Origin: DATGJX01 sp963830545 | Lineage (GTDB): Bacteria; Vulcanimicrobiota; Vulcanimicrobiia; Vulcanimicrobiales; Vulcanimicrobiaceae | Assembly: GCA_963830545.1 (NCBI GenBank) | Contig: CAWHMK010000001.1 | Location: 1,612,001-1,676,000 of the forward strand | Reading direction: 5' to 3' | DNA length: 64,000 nt | Part shown: piece after piece, positions 17,613 to 27,654 of the stretch | How positions within the stretch are numbered: position 1 is the first letter of the stretch | Layout of the letters: every line of letters starts with the position of its first letter | The notes under the pieces: generated by a model | Seen by the model: the letters and a program-made list of their open reading frames with translations, nothing else | Told to the model about the DNA's origin: nothing | Database searches by the model: none | Program-made: the position numbers and the translations under genes

Positions 17613-18599
17613 GTGAGCCCCATCGACGGAACGGAAACCCTGCTGCGTCAGTTCGAGGCGAAATTGCCTCGAGCGCTCGCGCGCGCCATATCGCGCGCGG
17701 AGGCGGGACATGGTGCGGAACTGATCCGGCATGTGTTTGCCAAAACCGGGCGCGCCATGACGATCGGGTTGACGGGTCCGCCCGGCGTCGGAAAATCGAC
17801 CCTCAGCTCGGCGCTCGTGCGCAAGGCGCGCTCGCTTGGGAAAACCGTCGGAGTCGTATCCGTCGATCCCAGTTCGCCGTTTTCACACGGTGCGCTGCTC
17901 GGAGATAGAATTCGCCTTACCGAACATTTTACCGACAGCGCCGTGTTCATTCGTTCGATGGCAAGTCGCGGGCATTTGGGAGGCCTGGCGGGCGCAACCG
18001 CCGATGCCGTTTTGCTGATGGACGCATTCGGTTTGGACGTCGTGATCGTCGAGACCGTCGGCGTGGGGCAATCCGAAATCGAAATTGCCGAACTCGCGCA
18101 GACGACCGTCGTCGCGCTGCAGCCGGGCAGCGGCGATTCTATTCAGGTCCTCAAAGCCGGCATCATGGAAGTTGCAGACGTGTTCGTGGTCAACAAGAAA
18201 GATCACCCGATGGCGAGTCAGCTCAAACGTGAGATCCGTTCGATGATGGAGATGCTCGATTTCAGCGGCTGGGTGCCTGAGCTCGTGATGACGCAAGCGA
18301 CCAGCGGTGAAGGCGTGGACGACTTGTGGACCGCAATCGAAAAACACGTCGCGTATCTGCAACGTTCCGGCGAAATGACCGAAAAGCGGCGCGAAGCGTT
18401 CACACATCAGGTGCGCCAACTTGCACTCGGCCATCTGCAGCGCAACTTGGAGCGCCAACTGCAAAGCGAAATCGCCGCCGGCGTCGATCCGTACGCAGCG
18501 GCGGAGCGCGTACTGCAGAGTTTCAGCCTCACGCCGGAAAACGGAGAAGATCCCGTCCGTCCTGCACGCGTGCGCGCATCGGCGAAGGGCCTACTGTAG
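17613..18599 (+). CDS. meaB: MeaB/ArgK-family G-protein chaperone of acyl-CoA mutase
   Basis: GTPase that guards loading and repair of the adenosylcobalamin cofactor in acyl-CoA mutases. 328 residues from the GTG at 17613. P-loop GPPGVGKS at residues 55-62, then GVVSVDPSSPFSHGALLGDR, the switch segment FIRSMASRGHLGGLAGAT, VIVETVGVGQSE and the NKKDHP base-recognition motif. It lies directly upstream of the mutase large subunit, its expected partner, separated by 161 bases. Confidence 0.93.
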   Translation: MSPIDGTETLLRQFEAKLPRALARAISRAEAGHGAELIRHVFAKTGRAMTIGLTGPPGVGKSTLSSALVRKARSLGKTVGVVSVDPSSPFSHGALLGDRIRLTEHFTDSAVFIRSMASRGHLGGLAGATADAVLLMDAFGLDVVIVETVGVGQSEIEIAELAQTTVVALQPGSGDSIQVLKAGIMEVADVFVVNKKDHPMASQLKREIRSMMEMLDFSGWVPELVMTQATSGEGVDDLWTAIEKHVAYLQRSGEMTEKRREAFTHQVRQLALGHLQRNLERQLQSEIAAGVDPYAAAERVLQSFSLTPENGEDPVRPARVRASAKGLL

Positions 18600-18760
18600 A
18601 CGGTAGCGCGTGGCGAATCTGCTAAGGGGGCCCAATCCAGGCCGCGCCTGGGCTGCGACCATGTAGCTTGCCTCCTCGGCCCTTTATTGGGAAAATACCC
18701 GGGCACGAGGAACCAAGGATACCGCTTCACGGAGTTCCGTTATTCAATAGGAAGGCAAGC
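18600..18760. other. Intergenic region between meaB and the mutase; one short hairpin
   Basis: The only clear structure is a perfect stem CCAGGC-CGC-GCCTGG at 18637-18651. There is no T-run after it, so it is a weak terminator candidate at best. I looked for a cobalamin riboswitch (B12 box) because the downstream gene needs B12 and did not see one. Confidence 0.3.
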
Positions 18761-20473
18761 TTGGCCAAGATGATCCGGCGGCCCAGTGGCGTGGACGCAC
18801 AGCCGAACGACGAGTTCGTCCATCAGAAAGACCAATGGGAGTCCGCTTCCGCCAAGGGTAAGGGCCGCAAAGGCCCCGGCTCCGGCGCCGTCGACCGGAC
18901 GATCTCAGACCTCCCGTTGAAGACGATTTACGGCCCCGAGGACGTCGCACAGCTCGATCTTCCGAGCGATCTCGGCTATCCCGGGCAGTTCCCATATACG
19001 CGCGGCATTCATCCGAACATGTATCGCGACCGGCTTTGGACGATGCGGCAGTTCGCCGGGTTCGGCAATGCAAAGCAAACGAACGCCCGCTACCATTTCC
19101 TGCTCTCGCACGGCCAGCACGGTCTATCCGTAGCCTTCGACATGCCGACCCTGATGGGATACGACTCCGATGCACCGCATGCGCGCGGCGAAGTCGGCAA
19201 ATGCGGCGTCGCGATCGACTCGCTCGCGGATATGGAAACGTTGTTCGACGGCATCGACATGGGCGTCATCACGACGTCTATGACGATCAACGGTCCGGCG
19301 TGTATCGCGCTCGCTCAATACGTTGCGGCGGCGGAAAAGAAAGGCATTCCCCGAGGCAAACTCGGCGGCACGATTCAAGCGGACATCCTCAAAGAATACA
19401 TCGCGCAGAAAGAATGGATATTTCCGCCGCGTCCCCACATGCGCGTGATCGTGGACATGATGCGGTTCTGCCGCGATGAAATGCCGAGATGGAATACGAT
19501 CTCGATCAGCGGCTACCACATTCGCGAAGCCGGTTCGACGGCGGTGCAGGAACTCGCGTTCACGCTTGCGGACGGCTTCGCATACGTCGAAGCAGGCATG
19601 AAAGCCGGTATGGACGTGGATTCGTTCGCGCCGCGCCTCTCGTTCTTTTTCAACGCGCACATCGATTTCTTCGAAGAAATCTGCAAGTACCGCGCCGCGC
19701 GGCGGATTTGGGCGCGCCACATGCGCGAAAAGTACGGAGCGAAGGACCCGCGTTCGTGGCAGTTGCGCTTTCATACCCAAACCGCCGGATGCAGTGCTAC
19801 CGCGCAACAGCCGGAAAACAACATCGTGCGCGTCGCGTACGAAGCGATGGCCGCGGTGCTCGGCGGAACGCAGTCGCTGCACACCAATTCCATGGACGAA
19901 GTGCTCGCGCTGCCGACCGAAAAATCCGTCGAAATCGCGCTGCGCACTCAGCAGGTGCTCGCGTTCGAAACGAACGTCACGAACGTGGTCGATCCGCTCG
20001 GCGGCTCGTACTACGTCGAAGCGCTCACGGACGAGATGGAAAAGCAAGCCGAGGACTATTTCCGGCAAATCGATGAATACGGCGGCGTGATCGAGGCAAT
20101 CGAAGCCGGGTTCTTCCAGCGCGAAATCGCCGATGCGAGCTACCGCTACCAGCGATCGCTGGAGACCAGGGATCGCGTAATCGTGGGCGTCAACGCGTTT
20201 CAACGGGAAGAAGACCGCGCCGACATCGACTTACTCAAGATTACCGAAGAGATCGAGCGGGGGCAGGCGCTGGCCGTACAAGAGGTGCGCACGAATCGCG
20301 ATCGGGACGCCGTGCAGCGCACGCTCGATCGCCTCAAACGGGCCTGTGCGGATCCCGGCGATAATCTCATGCCCCACCTGATAGATTGCGTGAACGCCTA
20401 TGCGACCGAAGGCGAGATCGTCCAGGCGATGGTCGAGGTGTACGGCCGCTACACAGAGAGAGCAGCGTTTTGA
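18761..20473 (+). CDS. icmA: Acyl-CoA mutase large subunit, isobutyryl-CoA mutase type
   Basis: B12-dependent carbon-skeleton mutase TIM-barrel subunit, 570 residues, without the cobalamin domain, which is encoded at 20624. Conserved blocks are GQFPYTRGIHPNMYRDRLWT, SVAFDMPTLMGYDSD, MTINGPACIALAQY, NTISISGYHIREAGSTAVQE, LRFHTQTAGCSATAQQPENN and THSMDE-like LHTNSMDEVLALPTE. The substrate-selecting pair is Phe98 (in RQFAGFG) and Gln216 (in YIAQKEW). Methylmalonyl-CoA mutase has Tyr89/Arg207 and isobutyryl-CoA mutase Phe80/Gln198, with the same 118-residue spacing. So butyryl/isobutyryl-CoA (or a related acyl-CoA such as pivalyl-CoA) is likelier than methylmalonyl-CoA. TTG start at 18761 chosen because AGGAAGG lies 5 bases upstream; an ATG follows at 18770. 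Confidence 0.85.
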   Translation: MAKMIRRPSGVDAQPNDEFVHQKDQWESASAKGKGRKGPGSGAVDRTISDLPLKTIYGPEDVAQLDLPSDLGYPGQFPYTRGIHPNMYRDRLWTMRQFAGFGNAKQTNARYHFLLSHGQHGLSVAFDMPTLMGYDSDAPHARGEVGKCGVAIDSLADMETLFDGIDMGVITTSMTINGPACIALAQYVAAAEKKGIPRGKLGGTIQADILKEYIAQKEWIFPPRPHMRVIVDMMRFCRDEMPRWNTISISGYHIREAGSTAVQELAFTLADGFAYVEAGMKAGMDVDSFAPRLSFFFNAHIDFFEEICKYRAARRIWARHMREKYGAKDPRSWQLRFHTQTAGCSATAQQPENNIVRVAYEAMAAVLGGTQSLHTNSMDEVLALPTEKSVEIALRTQQVLAFETNVTNVVDPLGGSYYVEALTDEMEKQAEDYFRQIDEYGGVIEAIEAGFFQREIADASYRYQRSLETRDRVIVGVNAFQREEDRADIDLLKITEEIERGQALAVQEVRTNRDRDAVQRTLDRLKRACADPGDNLMPHLIDCVNAYATEGEIVQAMVEVYGRYTERAAF

Positions 20474-20478
20474 ACACT

Positions 20479-20631
20479 ATGCGCATACAAACCGAAGAGG
20501 AGCGGCTAGCGGCCGCAGCGACGCTCAAAGAGGTCATGAGCAAACTGGAAGAGGCGCTGCGCCTCTCGCGCCAGGTCGAGGAGCGCGGCCGCCAGCGTAA
20601 GGAACGCGTGGGAGCGGGCACGCGTGGCTAG
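20479..20631 (+). CDS. Small charged helical protein, 50 aa, between the mutase subunits
   Basis: Short reading frame placed exactly between the two mutase subunit genes. A TTG at 20470 overlaps the large-subunit stop, the ATG is at 20479, and its stop overlaps the GTG start of the small subunit. The product is almost one amphipathic helix (EEERLAAAATLKEVMSKLEE, then RLSRQVEERGRQRKERV), suitable for a coiled coil. Function unknown; the overlaps argue that it is translated, either as a linker/assembly factor or to couple translation of the flanking genes. Confidence 0.5.
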   Translation: MRIQTEEERLAAAATLKEVMSKLEEALRLSRQVEERGRQRKERVGAGTRG

Positions 20632-21037
20632 ACCGCTCCGCATCGTCATCGCAAAAGCGGGCCTCGACGGACACGATCGCGGCGCGAAGGTGATCGCGCG
20701 CGCGCTGCGCGACGCCGGCATGGAAGTCATCTACACCGGGTTGTTCCAAACGCCCGAGCAGATCGTGCAAACCGCGATTCAAGAGGACGCCGACGGCATC
20801 GGTCTGTCCATTCTATCCGGCGCGCACATGACGCTGTTTCCCCTGATCGTCGAGCAGCTGAAAACGCAAGGCGCGGAAGACATCGTGTTTTTCGGCGGCG
20901 GCACCATACCGCCGGAGGACGCGGAAGAACTCCGGCGCAGAGGCGTGCGCGCGATTTTCACGCCGGGAGCTCCACTTTCCGAAATCGTCAATTTCGTCAC
21001 GAGCGAATGCGGCAAGCGCAGAGAGCTTGTCGGCTAA
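20624..21037 (+). CDS. icmB: Acyl-CoA mutase small (cobalamin-binding) subunit
   Basis: 137-residue B12-binding domain protein that pairs with the large subunit at 18761. The lower-ligand motif D-x-H-x-x-G is present as GLDGHDRG (His17), followed by the nucleotide-loop residues in LSILSGAHM and the FFGGGTIPPED glycine turn. The separate small subunit is the arrangement of IcmA/IcmB, HcmA/HcmB and archaeal methylmalonyl-CoA mutases. Start is the GTG at 20624, overlapping the small gene before it. Confidence 0.92.
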   Translation: MARPLRIVIAKAGLDGHDRGAKVIARALRDAGMEVIYTGLFQTPEQIVQTAIQEDADGIGLSILSGAHMTLFPLIVEQLKTQGAEDIVFFGGGTIPPEDAEELRRRGVRAIFTPGAPLSEIVNFVTSECGKRRELVG

Positions 21038-21138
21038 GTATTCCATCGTCAAGGCGACATGTCTCCCGTGAAGACGCTCAAGAATTCACCCCCTGTGAAT
21101 CTTTTGCACTTCCCCGTGTGCGCAGAAACGATAATCTG

Positions 21139-22582
21139 TTGACCGTACGAACCAGAGTTGCGCCGTCGCCTACGGGCGATCCGCACGTCGGAACTGCATA
21201 TGTCGCGCTCGTCAACTTGTGCCTTGCAAAGAGGCAGGGTGGTGAGTTCGTGCTTCGCATCGAGGATACGGACCGCGCGCGCAGTACGCGTGAATCGGAG
21301 CAAGCGATTTTGGATTCGCTGCATTGGCTTGGGTTGGATTGGAGCGGTCAGCCGTTCCGCCAAAGCGAACGCTCGGAAATCTATCGCGAACGCATGGACT
21401 GGCTGCTCGCCCAAGGATATGCATTCCGCTGTTTTTGCACGCAGGAGCGTTTGGAGGAGATGCGCGAGGCGCAGCGCGCGGCGAAACAGCCGCCGCATTA
21501 TGACGGGCACTGTCTGACGCTCACGCCGGAAGAAGTCGCGGCGAACCAGTCCGCGGGCATGCCGTTCGTCGTACGTATGAAGGTGCCCGAACAGGGCGTG
21601 TGTGTGTTCGACGACTTGCTCCGCGGCCGCATCGAAATCGAATGGAAAAGCGTGGACATGCAGGTGCTGATGAAGTCGGATGGTTTTCCAACCTACCATC
21701 TGGCCAACGTCGTCGACGATCACTTGATGGAAATTACTTACGTGATTCGGGGCGAAGAATGGATCAGTTCTGCGCCGAAACATATTTTGCTGTATCGGTA
21801 CTTCGAGTGGGAAGCGCCGCAGCTCTGTCATCTGCCGCTGCTGCGCAATCCGGACAAGAGCAAGCTCAGCAAACGCAAGAATCCCACCAGCATCCTGTAC
21901 TTTCGCGAGCGCGGCTATCTCGCAGAGGCGCTGCTCAACTTTCTCGGGCTGCTGATCGATTCGCGCAACGACGATCCGCAGCTGCTTGCATGCGATTCGC
22001 CGGCAGAGCTGGTCGACGCGATGGCGCAGCACTTCGATCTCGAGCGGATCGCCCTGGGCGGTCCGGTATTCGACCTGGCGAAACTGAACTGGTTGAACGG
22101 CCAGTGGATTCGGCGTCACACGCCCGAGCAATTCATGAACGTGCTCGCGGAATGGGGCTTCACCTGGCCCGCTTCCATTCCGGCGGAACAGCGCGTGCAC
22201 ATTGCGGCAGTCGCTGCTCCGCGTATCGAAACGCTCGCGGATTTCGGACCGCTCATCGAGTTTCTCGCCGATGCGCCACACGTGACGCGCCGCGATCTCG
22301 CGCTTCCCAAACTCTCCGAAGAGCAAGCAAAGCCGGTGCTGACAGACTGCCATCGATCAGCTGCTCGCGCTCGATGACGCGCAGTGGAACCAAGCGGCAA
22401 TCGGCGAGCGGCTCAAGGAAGCCGCAATGCGGGAAGAAAGAAAATTCAAGGACGTGGCGCGACTGTTTTACATCGCCGTGACGGGAAGCCCGACCTCGCT
22501 GCCGCTTTTCGACGGTATGGAAATCCTGGGCAAAATCGAGTCCGTGCGCCGCTTGCGCTCGGCGTTGGAGGCGTTGCACTGA
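21139..22582 (+). CDS. gltX: Glutamate-tRNA ligase, one frameshift near the 3' end
   Basis: Class I aminoacyl-tRNA synthetase charging tRNA-Glu (or tRNA-Gln before amidation). TRVAPSPTGDPHVGTAYVAL holds the HIGH-type motif and SKLSKRKNP the KMSKS-type motif. After residue ~400 the frame breaks. Deleting the T at 22348 reads LTDAIDQLLALDDAQWN and continues through ERKFKDVARLFYIAVTGSPT to the stop at 22582, which gives 480 residues, normal for GltX. Length 1444 nt is 3n+1. Essential gene, so an assembly error is likely. TTG at 21139 gives the expected TVRTRVAPSPTG start, but an in-frame GTG at 21118 is possible; neither has a good Shine-Dalgarno. Stop overlaps glmU start (TGATG). Confidence 0.88.
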
Positions 22583-23928
22583 TGCGAGTCCGCGCGATAG
22601 TACTGGCTGCCGGCAAAGGCACGCGCATGAAGAGCGCCACGACGAAAGTGCTGCACGAGCTGTGCGGGCGCCCGATGTTGTGGTACGTGTTGCGCGCGCT
22701 TCGCAGCGCAGGCGTCCAGGACACGATAGTCGTGACCAACGGCGAGCTGCAAGAGCGGATCGAAGAATTCGGCGTTCGCGGGATCGTGCAGAGCGAGCAA
22801 CTCGGTACCGGGCATGCCGTGCAAGTTGCCCTGCGTGAACTCTCGCAAGAGCCCGGCGGACGCTTGGTCATTGCGTACGGCGACATGCCGCTCGTCGGCG
22901 ATGACATCTTCCGCGCGGTCATCGCGTCGCTGCAGGACCCTCAGAACGGCACGCACGCGCTGGCGATGGTCACGGCGACGATGCCGCTGCCTTCGAACTT
23001 CGGGCGCGTGGTTCGCCGCGGCAGCGACGTGGAACGCATCGTGGAAGCGCGCGACGCTTCGCCTCGCGAGTTGGAAATCCAGGAGATGAACGCGGGCATC
23101 TATGCCTACGACGAAAGTACATTGCGTGACGCCGTCGCACGTCTGCGCAACACCAACGCGCAAGGCGAATACTACCTGACCGACACGATCGCGGATATCG
23201 TGGCGTCGGGCAAACGGGTGGTTCCGGTCGTCGCCGACGAGCATCTGCACGTTCTCGGCATCAACGATCGTGTCGAACTGGCGATCGCCCGCAAGGAAAT
23301 GAACAAGCGCCTCTGCGCGCACTACATGCGCGACGGCGTAACGATCATCGATCCGGACGCGACGTACGTCGAACCGGAACTGGTAATAGGACGCGACACC
23401 GTGATCTACCCGAACAGCGCCATCGGGCGCCTCTCGCGCATCGGCGAGCAATGCGTCATCGGTCCGAACGCGCGCCTTTCCAATGCAGAGCTCGGCGATC
23501 GCGTTACGGTTCGCGAAAGCGTCATCCTCGACAGCATCGTCGGCAGCGAGGTCGAGGTCGGTCCGTTTGCGCATCTGCGCGCCGAAACGGTACTCGGCGA
23601 CGGCGTACACGTCGGCAATTTCGTCGAAGTGAAAAATTCGCAGCTCGCCAAGCACGTGAAGGCCGGCCACTTGACCTATCTCGGCGATGCGGAGATTGGC
23701 GAAAACGCGAATATCGGCGCGGGTACGATTACGTGCAATTACGACGGCGTGCGCAAGAACAAGACCACGATAGGGCGCGACGCATTCATCGGATCGAATA
23801 CATCGCTCGTCGCGCCGGTTTCCGTCGGTGACGGCGCGCTCACCGGCGCATCCGCCGTCGTCACGAAAGACGTGCCGGCGGGCGGGCGAGTTGCCGGCAA
23901 CCCCGCCCGCCCTCTTCCGAAGAAATAG
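22582..23928 (+). CDS. glmU: Bifunctional GlmU: N-acetylglucosamine-1-phosphate uridyltransferase / glucosamine-1-phosphate acetyltransferase
   Basis: Makes UDP-N-acetylglucosamine for peptidoglycan. 448 residues. The N-terminal pyrophosphorylase domain has the signature VLAAGKGTRMKSATTKVLHE, QLGTGHAVQVAL and the metal-site YGDMPL. The C-terminal left-handed beta-helix has hexapeptide repeats (VGPFAHLRAETVLGDGVHVG), the acetyl-transfer region KVKAGHLTYLGDAEIG-like (KHVKAGHLTYLGDAEIGENA) and NIGAGTITCNYDGVRKNKT. Start at ATG 22582 overlaps the gltX stop. Confidence 0.96.
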   Translation: MRVRAIVLAAGKGTRMKSATTKVLHELCGRPMLWYVLRALRSAGVQDTIVVTNGELQERIEEFGVRGIVQSEQLGTGHAVQVALRELSQEPGGRLVIAYGDMPLVGDDIFRAVIASLQDPQNGTHALAMVTATMPLPSNFGRVVRRGSDVERIVEARDASPRELEIQEMNAGIYAYDESTLRDAVARLRNTNAQGEYYLTDTIADIVASGKRVVPVVADEHLHVLGINDRVELAIARKEMNKRLCAHYMRDGVTIIDPDATYVEPELVIGRDTVIYPNSAIGRLSRIGEQCVIGPNARLSNAELGDRVTVRESVILDSIVGSEVEVGPFAHLRAETVLGDGVHVGNFVEVKNSQLAKHVKAGHLTYLGDAEIGENANIGAGTITCNYDGVRKNKTTIGRDAFIGSNTSLVAPVSVGDGALTGASAVVTKDVPAGGRVAGNPARPLPKK

Positions 23929-23931
23929 GAG

Positions 23932-25702
23932 CTACTGAATCGTCTTATTCAGTGCGCTGATGTCGAACGTGCCAAGTCCGGTCGTGTAATCGTATCCCGG
24001 CGTTGCCGCGTACGCACCATTGGCTCCCGTGACGATGTCGTGGAACCCGCCGTAACTTTCGGTCGGCGGCGGCCCTTGCACCAGCGTCTCCCCCGCTTCG
24101 TACTTCTGGTAGTTTTGGTAGAAATGGGGCGCTGCGAATCCGAGCGACGGATGCGCGCTCAGCATGCGCGCGTAGACGCCCATCGATAACGGCGAAGCTT
24201 CGCTCGTTCCGCCTATCGCGCACGGCGAACTGCAGGTCCCGTTGATGAATACGAGCGGCTGCGTCATGTAGACCACATACGCACCGGAGTTTGCGTCCGC
24301 GGCCATCGCCACGTCCGGAACCCCGCGCAGATTCGCAGCAGCCAGCGTACCCGTCGTTACCTGCACCGGCTCTTCCCACGGCGTGGCATTTTCGAACTGG
24401 CTGAGCCCGCCGCCGCCGGAATTCCAAGCCGTTTCGCCGAGATACGTTTCGTCGTTGTTGGAAAGCACCGTCGTGCCGCCGACCGCGACGACCCATGGGG
24501 AAGACGCAGGGAACGAAACCATCGGCGGCCCCGATCCGGGAACGCCGTTGGTCGGCGCGAGCGCGCATGACGATCCGGTGTCGCCGGAAGAAGCGAACAT
24601 CGTTTGTCCGTGCGCGGCCGCGAATATCAACGTTTGGTCGTCGGCCCGCATCGAACCGTCGAGATACGCCTGGTATTCGCATTCGCCGAAGGACGAATTG
24701 CCGGTCTGCGCCAGATTCTGCGATTCCCAATGGCTGTATTCGTTCGCAATGTCGGAATCGGTCAGCGACGTCGTATCGTACAGGTACAGCGGCTTTCACC
24801 GTGCCGGCAATGCCCGTGGAACTCTGCGTGTCGAGATCCCATTCGCCCACACCGGCGGTATCGGGACTGGAAAGGCCGACCTTCACGACGGTCACGGGCA
24901 CGTGTGCCAGATTTTGCTGCTGCTCGGCATATGCGAGGTCCGCAACTGTTTGTGAAACGTTGCCCTCGGCCATGACCGCGACGCTCGTGTTCGCGCCCGT
25001 TGGCGCAGTTCCGGCATCGTAGTACGTCTGGATCGCGTGCGCGTCGTAACTGCGTACGCACGGCACGCCCGAAGGAGCCGGATCGGTCGGGAAGCATGCA
25101 GTGGGACCCGACGCCATGTGCGCCGCGTTGTTCAATCCGAGGACCGCAATTGCAATACCGCCGAGCGAGGAAGGCACGAGTGCGGGCGTCGTGTTTGCAA
25201 AAACCGCCTTACCGCTTAGCGAGAACGATTCGAGCGACGTGTCGAACGCCTTCTGCGCCTTGGCCGCGGTTCCGTCGGCACTCACAAGCAAATGATTCGG
25301 AGCAACGTCGATGTTGGCGAAGCCTTGACTTTGCAGATAGGTTACCACCTGCGACACTTCCGCGGACGTCGGCGCGTATTGCGCGATCAATTGCGCATCG
25401 GAAAAACGCTGTCCGGCGGAAATCGCTTGCGCGAGCTGCGTGAGATTGTGCGCCTGAAGCGCGACGCGCACCGTGAGTGCTTGGGTCGAACGAACGGCGC
25501 CGAGTTTGGCTGCACCGGAAACCGTTACGCCTTGCGTTGCCGTTGCAGCCCATCCGGCCGGCACGGCCATACTTTCCGCGGAACGCGCGCCGGTTCCGGC
25601 GGAAGGGCCGGGCGTGGAGGGCAGCAACGACTGCCCTCCGTGACCCGAGCAGGATGCGGTGAGTATTCCGGCCGCCAGCGCGACCGCAGACAACTTGTTC
25701 AT
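23932..25702 (-). CDS. Sedolisin (S53) family lipoprotein peptidase, one frameshift
   Basis: Predicted exported acid serine-carboxyl peptidase, about 589 residues once repaired. Lipoprotein signal (AVALAAGILTASC, cysteine in an LTASC lipobox), a pro-kumamolisin domain (residues ~50-200), then the catalytic Glu/Asp pair in GEWDLDTQ, the oxyanion Asp in ASSGDTGS, and the nucleophile in GGTSEASP. The C-terminal calcium loop is in GFHDIVTG and YDYTTGLG. The frame breaks near 24790; 1771 nt is 3n+1. It is the downstream half of a tandem duplication; an AGGAG ribosome-binding site precedes ATG 25702, 10 bases after the upstream paralog. Confidence 0.85.
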
Positions 25703-25712
25703 TGCGTACTCC

Positions 25713-27547
25713 TCAGTGTCCGATGATCGCGTTGGTCTTCACGACGTCGAAGCTGCCCAGTGCCCGTCGTGTAGTCGTAGCGCGGCAAAGCGCTGTACAA
25801 ACCGTTGCTGCCCGAGAGGACGTCGTGGAATCCGCCTACGAGCGACGTCGGCGGCGGCCCGGCGCCGGCTTCGCTCGAGTTCGGATTGGAGACGTAGATT
25901 TTGTAGAAAAGCGGCGCCGCGAATCCGAGCATATTTCCATGCGCGGATTGCATGCGCGCGAATGCGCCGGCTGCAAGCGGTGATGCGAGACTCGTTCCGG
26001 CCTCGATGCACGGCGTGCACGATCCATTCGTCGCTTGCGCGGACGAGTAGACGAGATAGCCGGTTTCGATGGAAGCATCCATTGCGACGTCCGGCACGCC
26101 GCGGAAGCTGTATCCGGCCGGCGTCGTTCCGATGGGCTGCGTCGGCGATTCCCAGTAAGGCGAATACTCGAACTGGCTGTTTCCGCCGCCGCCTGCTTCC
26201 CACGCGTTCTCGCCGAGGTACGCTGCCGTCTGCGTTGCTGAACAAATCGGTACCGCCGACCGCAACCACGTACGGCGAAGCCGCCGGCCATTCGACCATC
26301 GGTGCGCCGCCGGGAGCGCCGTTGGTGTCGACGAAATTATTGCAGTAGCCGCCGTTGTCGCCCGACGAAACGAACATCGTTTGTCCTTGCGACGCCGCCT
26401 CTGCGAGCACTTCATCCGCGGCGAGCATCGCGCCGTCTTGGTACGGGAAGACCTCGCATCCGCCGAACGACGAGTTGCCGACCGGATCCGTGTCGTCCGT
26501 CGCCCACTTGTTGTATGCCGTGACGATGTCGGAGTCGCTGAGCGAGGCAAAATTATAGAGATCGATGCGTTTGAGATTCGCGGCAAGACCTTGCACCGCG
26601 GTCATGTCGAGCGTCCACTCGCCGTTTCCGGAGGTGTCGCTCGTCATCGGTTCGGCGTGAATGACGTTGACGGGCACCTGCGGCATCGTATAGACGCGCT
26701 CGTTCCACCGAAAATCGCTTACCGCTTGCGATACGTCGCCCTCGGTGAAAATTGCGACCGAGGTACGCGCGCCGGTCGGCGCGTTCGCCGCGTCGTACAC
26801 CAGTTGCATCGTGCCGGGATCGTAAAAACGCGGGCAGATGCCTTCGGCGTTGACGCCTTGGGTGCACGCATCGGGGCTCGGCGCGGGCGTGGGTGTAGCC
26901 GTTTGGTGGGGCCGGCCTGCGTTTTTCGGACGCGGTTTTTGCATCTGCGCGTCGTTGAGGCCGAGCACCGCGACCACGAGGCCTGAAATGGCTTGCGGAA
27001 CGTACGCGGGCTTCGTGTTGGCGTAGAGATTTGCGCCGGATGCATCGCCGTACGACTCGATCTGCGTGCTGAACGCTTTATCGACCGTTGCGACGGTTCC
27101 CGTCGCGTCCACCAGAATGTTGTTGGCCTCCGCGTTCACATTGGTAAAGCCTTGCGTTTGCAGATAGTTCTTCACTTGCGCGACTTCGGATGCGGTGGGC
27201 GCATACGTCGCCATGAAGGCGGAGCGTGCAGTGATTTGTCCGGCCGCGATGGATTGCTTGAGTTGATCGACGTTGTGCAGCTGCAGCGCGACGCGAATGG
27301 TGAGTGATTGCGATGCAGGCAAAGCGCCCTTGTCCGAAACGCCGCTCAAAGCGGCGGCTTGCGTCGCGGTCGCGGCGAAACCCACCGGCGCATTCACCGC
27401 CGTTGCAGAGGCGCGTGTACCGTGAACGCCCATCGTGCCCGGCGTTCCGGAACCCGCTGGTGTGGTTGGCAGCGCCGAGCCCCCGTGCCCGGAGCAAGAT
27501 GCCGTAATGACGCCGGCGGCCAGGGCCGCGAGGGCAAATCTTTTCAT
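25713..27547 (-). CDS. Sedolisin (S53) family lipoprotein peptidase, two frameshifts
   Basis: Paralog of the next gene with the same layout: lipobox VITASC after a short hydrophobic helix, Pro/Thr-rich spacer, pro-kumamolisin domain, a second low-complexity linker (TATPTPAPSP), then the catalytic domain with GNGEWTLDM (Glu and Asp), SSGDNGG and EAGTSLASP. Two single extra bases break it: near 26230 (repair gives SNATAAYLGENAW) and one G of a GGG run at 25756-25758 (repair gives FDVVKTNAIIGH and stop at 25713). Removing both leaves exactly 611 codons. Two short overlapping fragments would otherwise be called. Confidence 0.83.
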
Positions 27548-27654
27548 GAACTCCGACTCCTCCTCGCTACGAAGCGTACGGAATCGGGAGCGGGCTCCGA
27601 CATACCGAAAACCGGGTAGAGCCGGGACGCCTGCTTACCGGTAGGATGAACTCG

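Noticed and set aside
18600..18760. A cobalamin riboswitch upstream of the B12-dependent mutase
   Set aside because: No B12-box-like sequence and no long leader; only one short GC hairpin.
21139..22582. gltX, uvrB and ligA as true pseudogenes
   Set aside because: Single-base repairs restore exact family consensus with full-length proteins, two of the three are essential, and the same error type recurs along the window.
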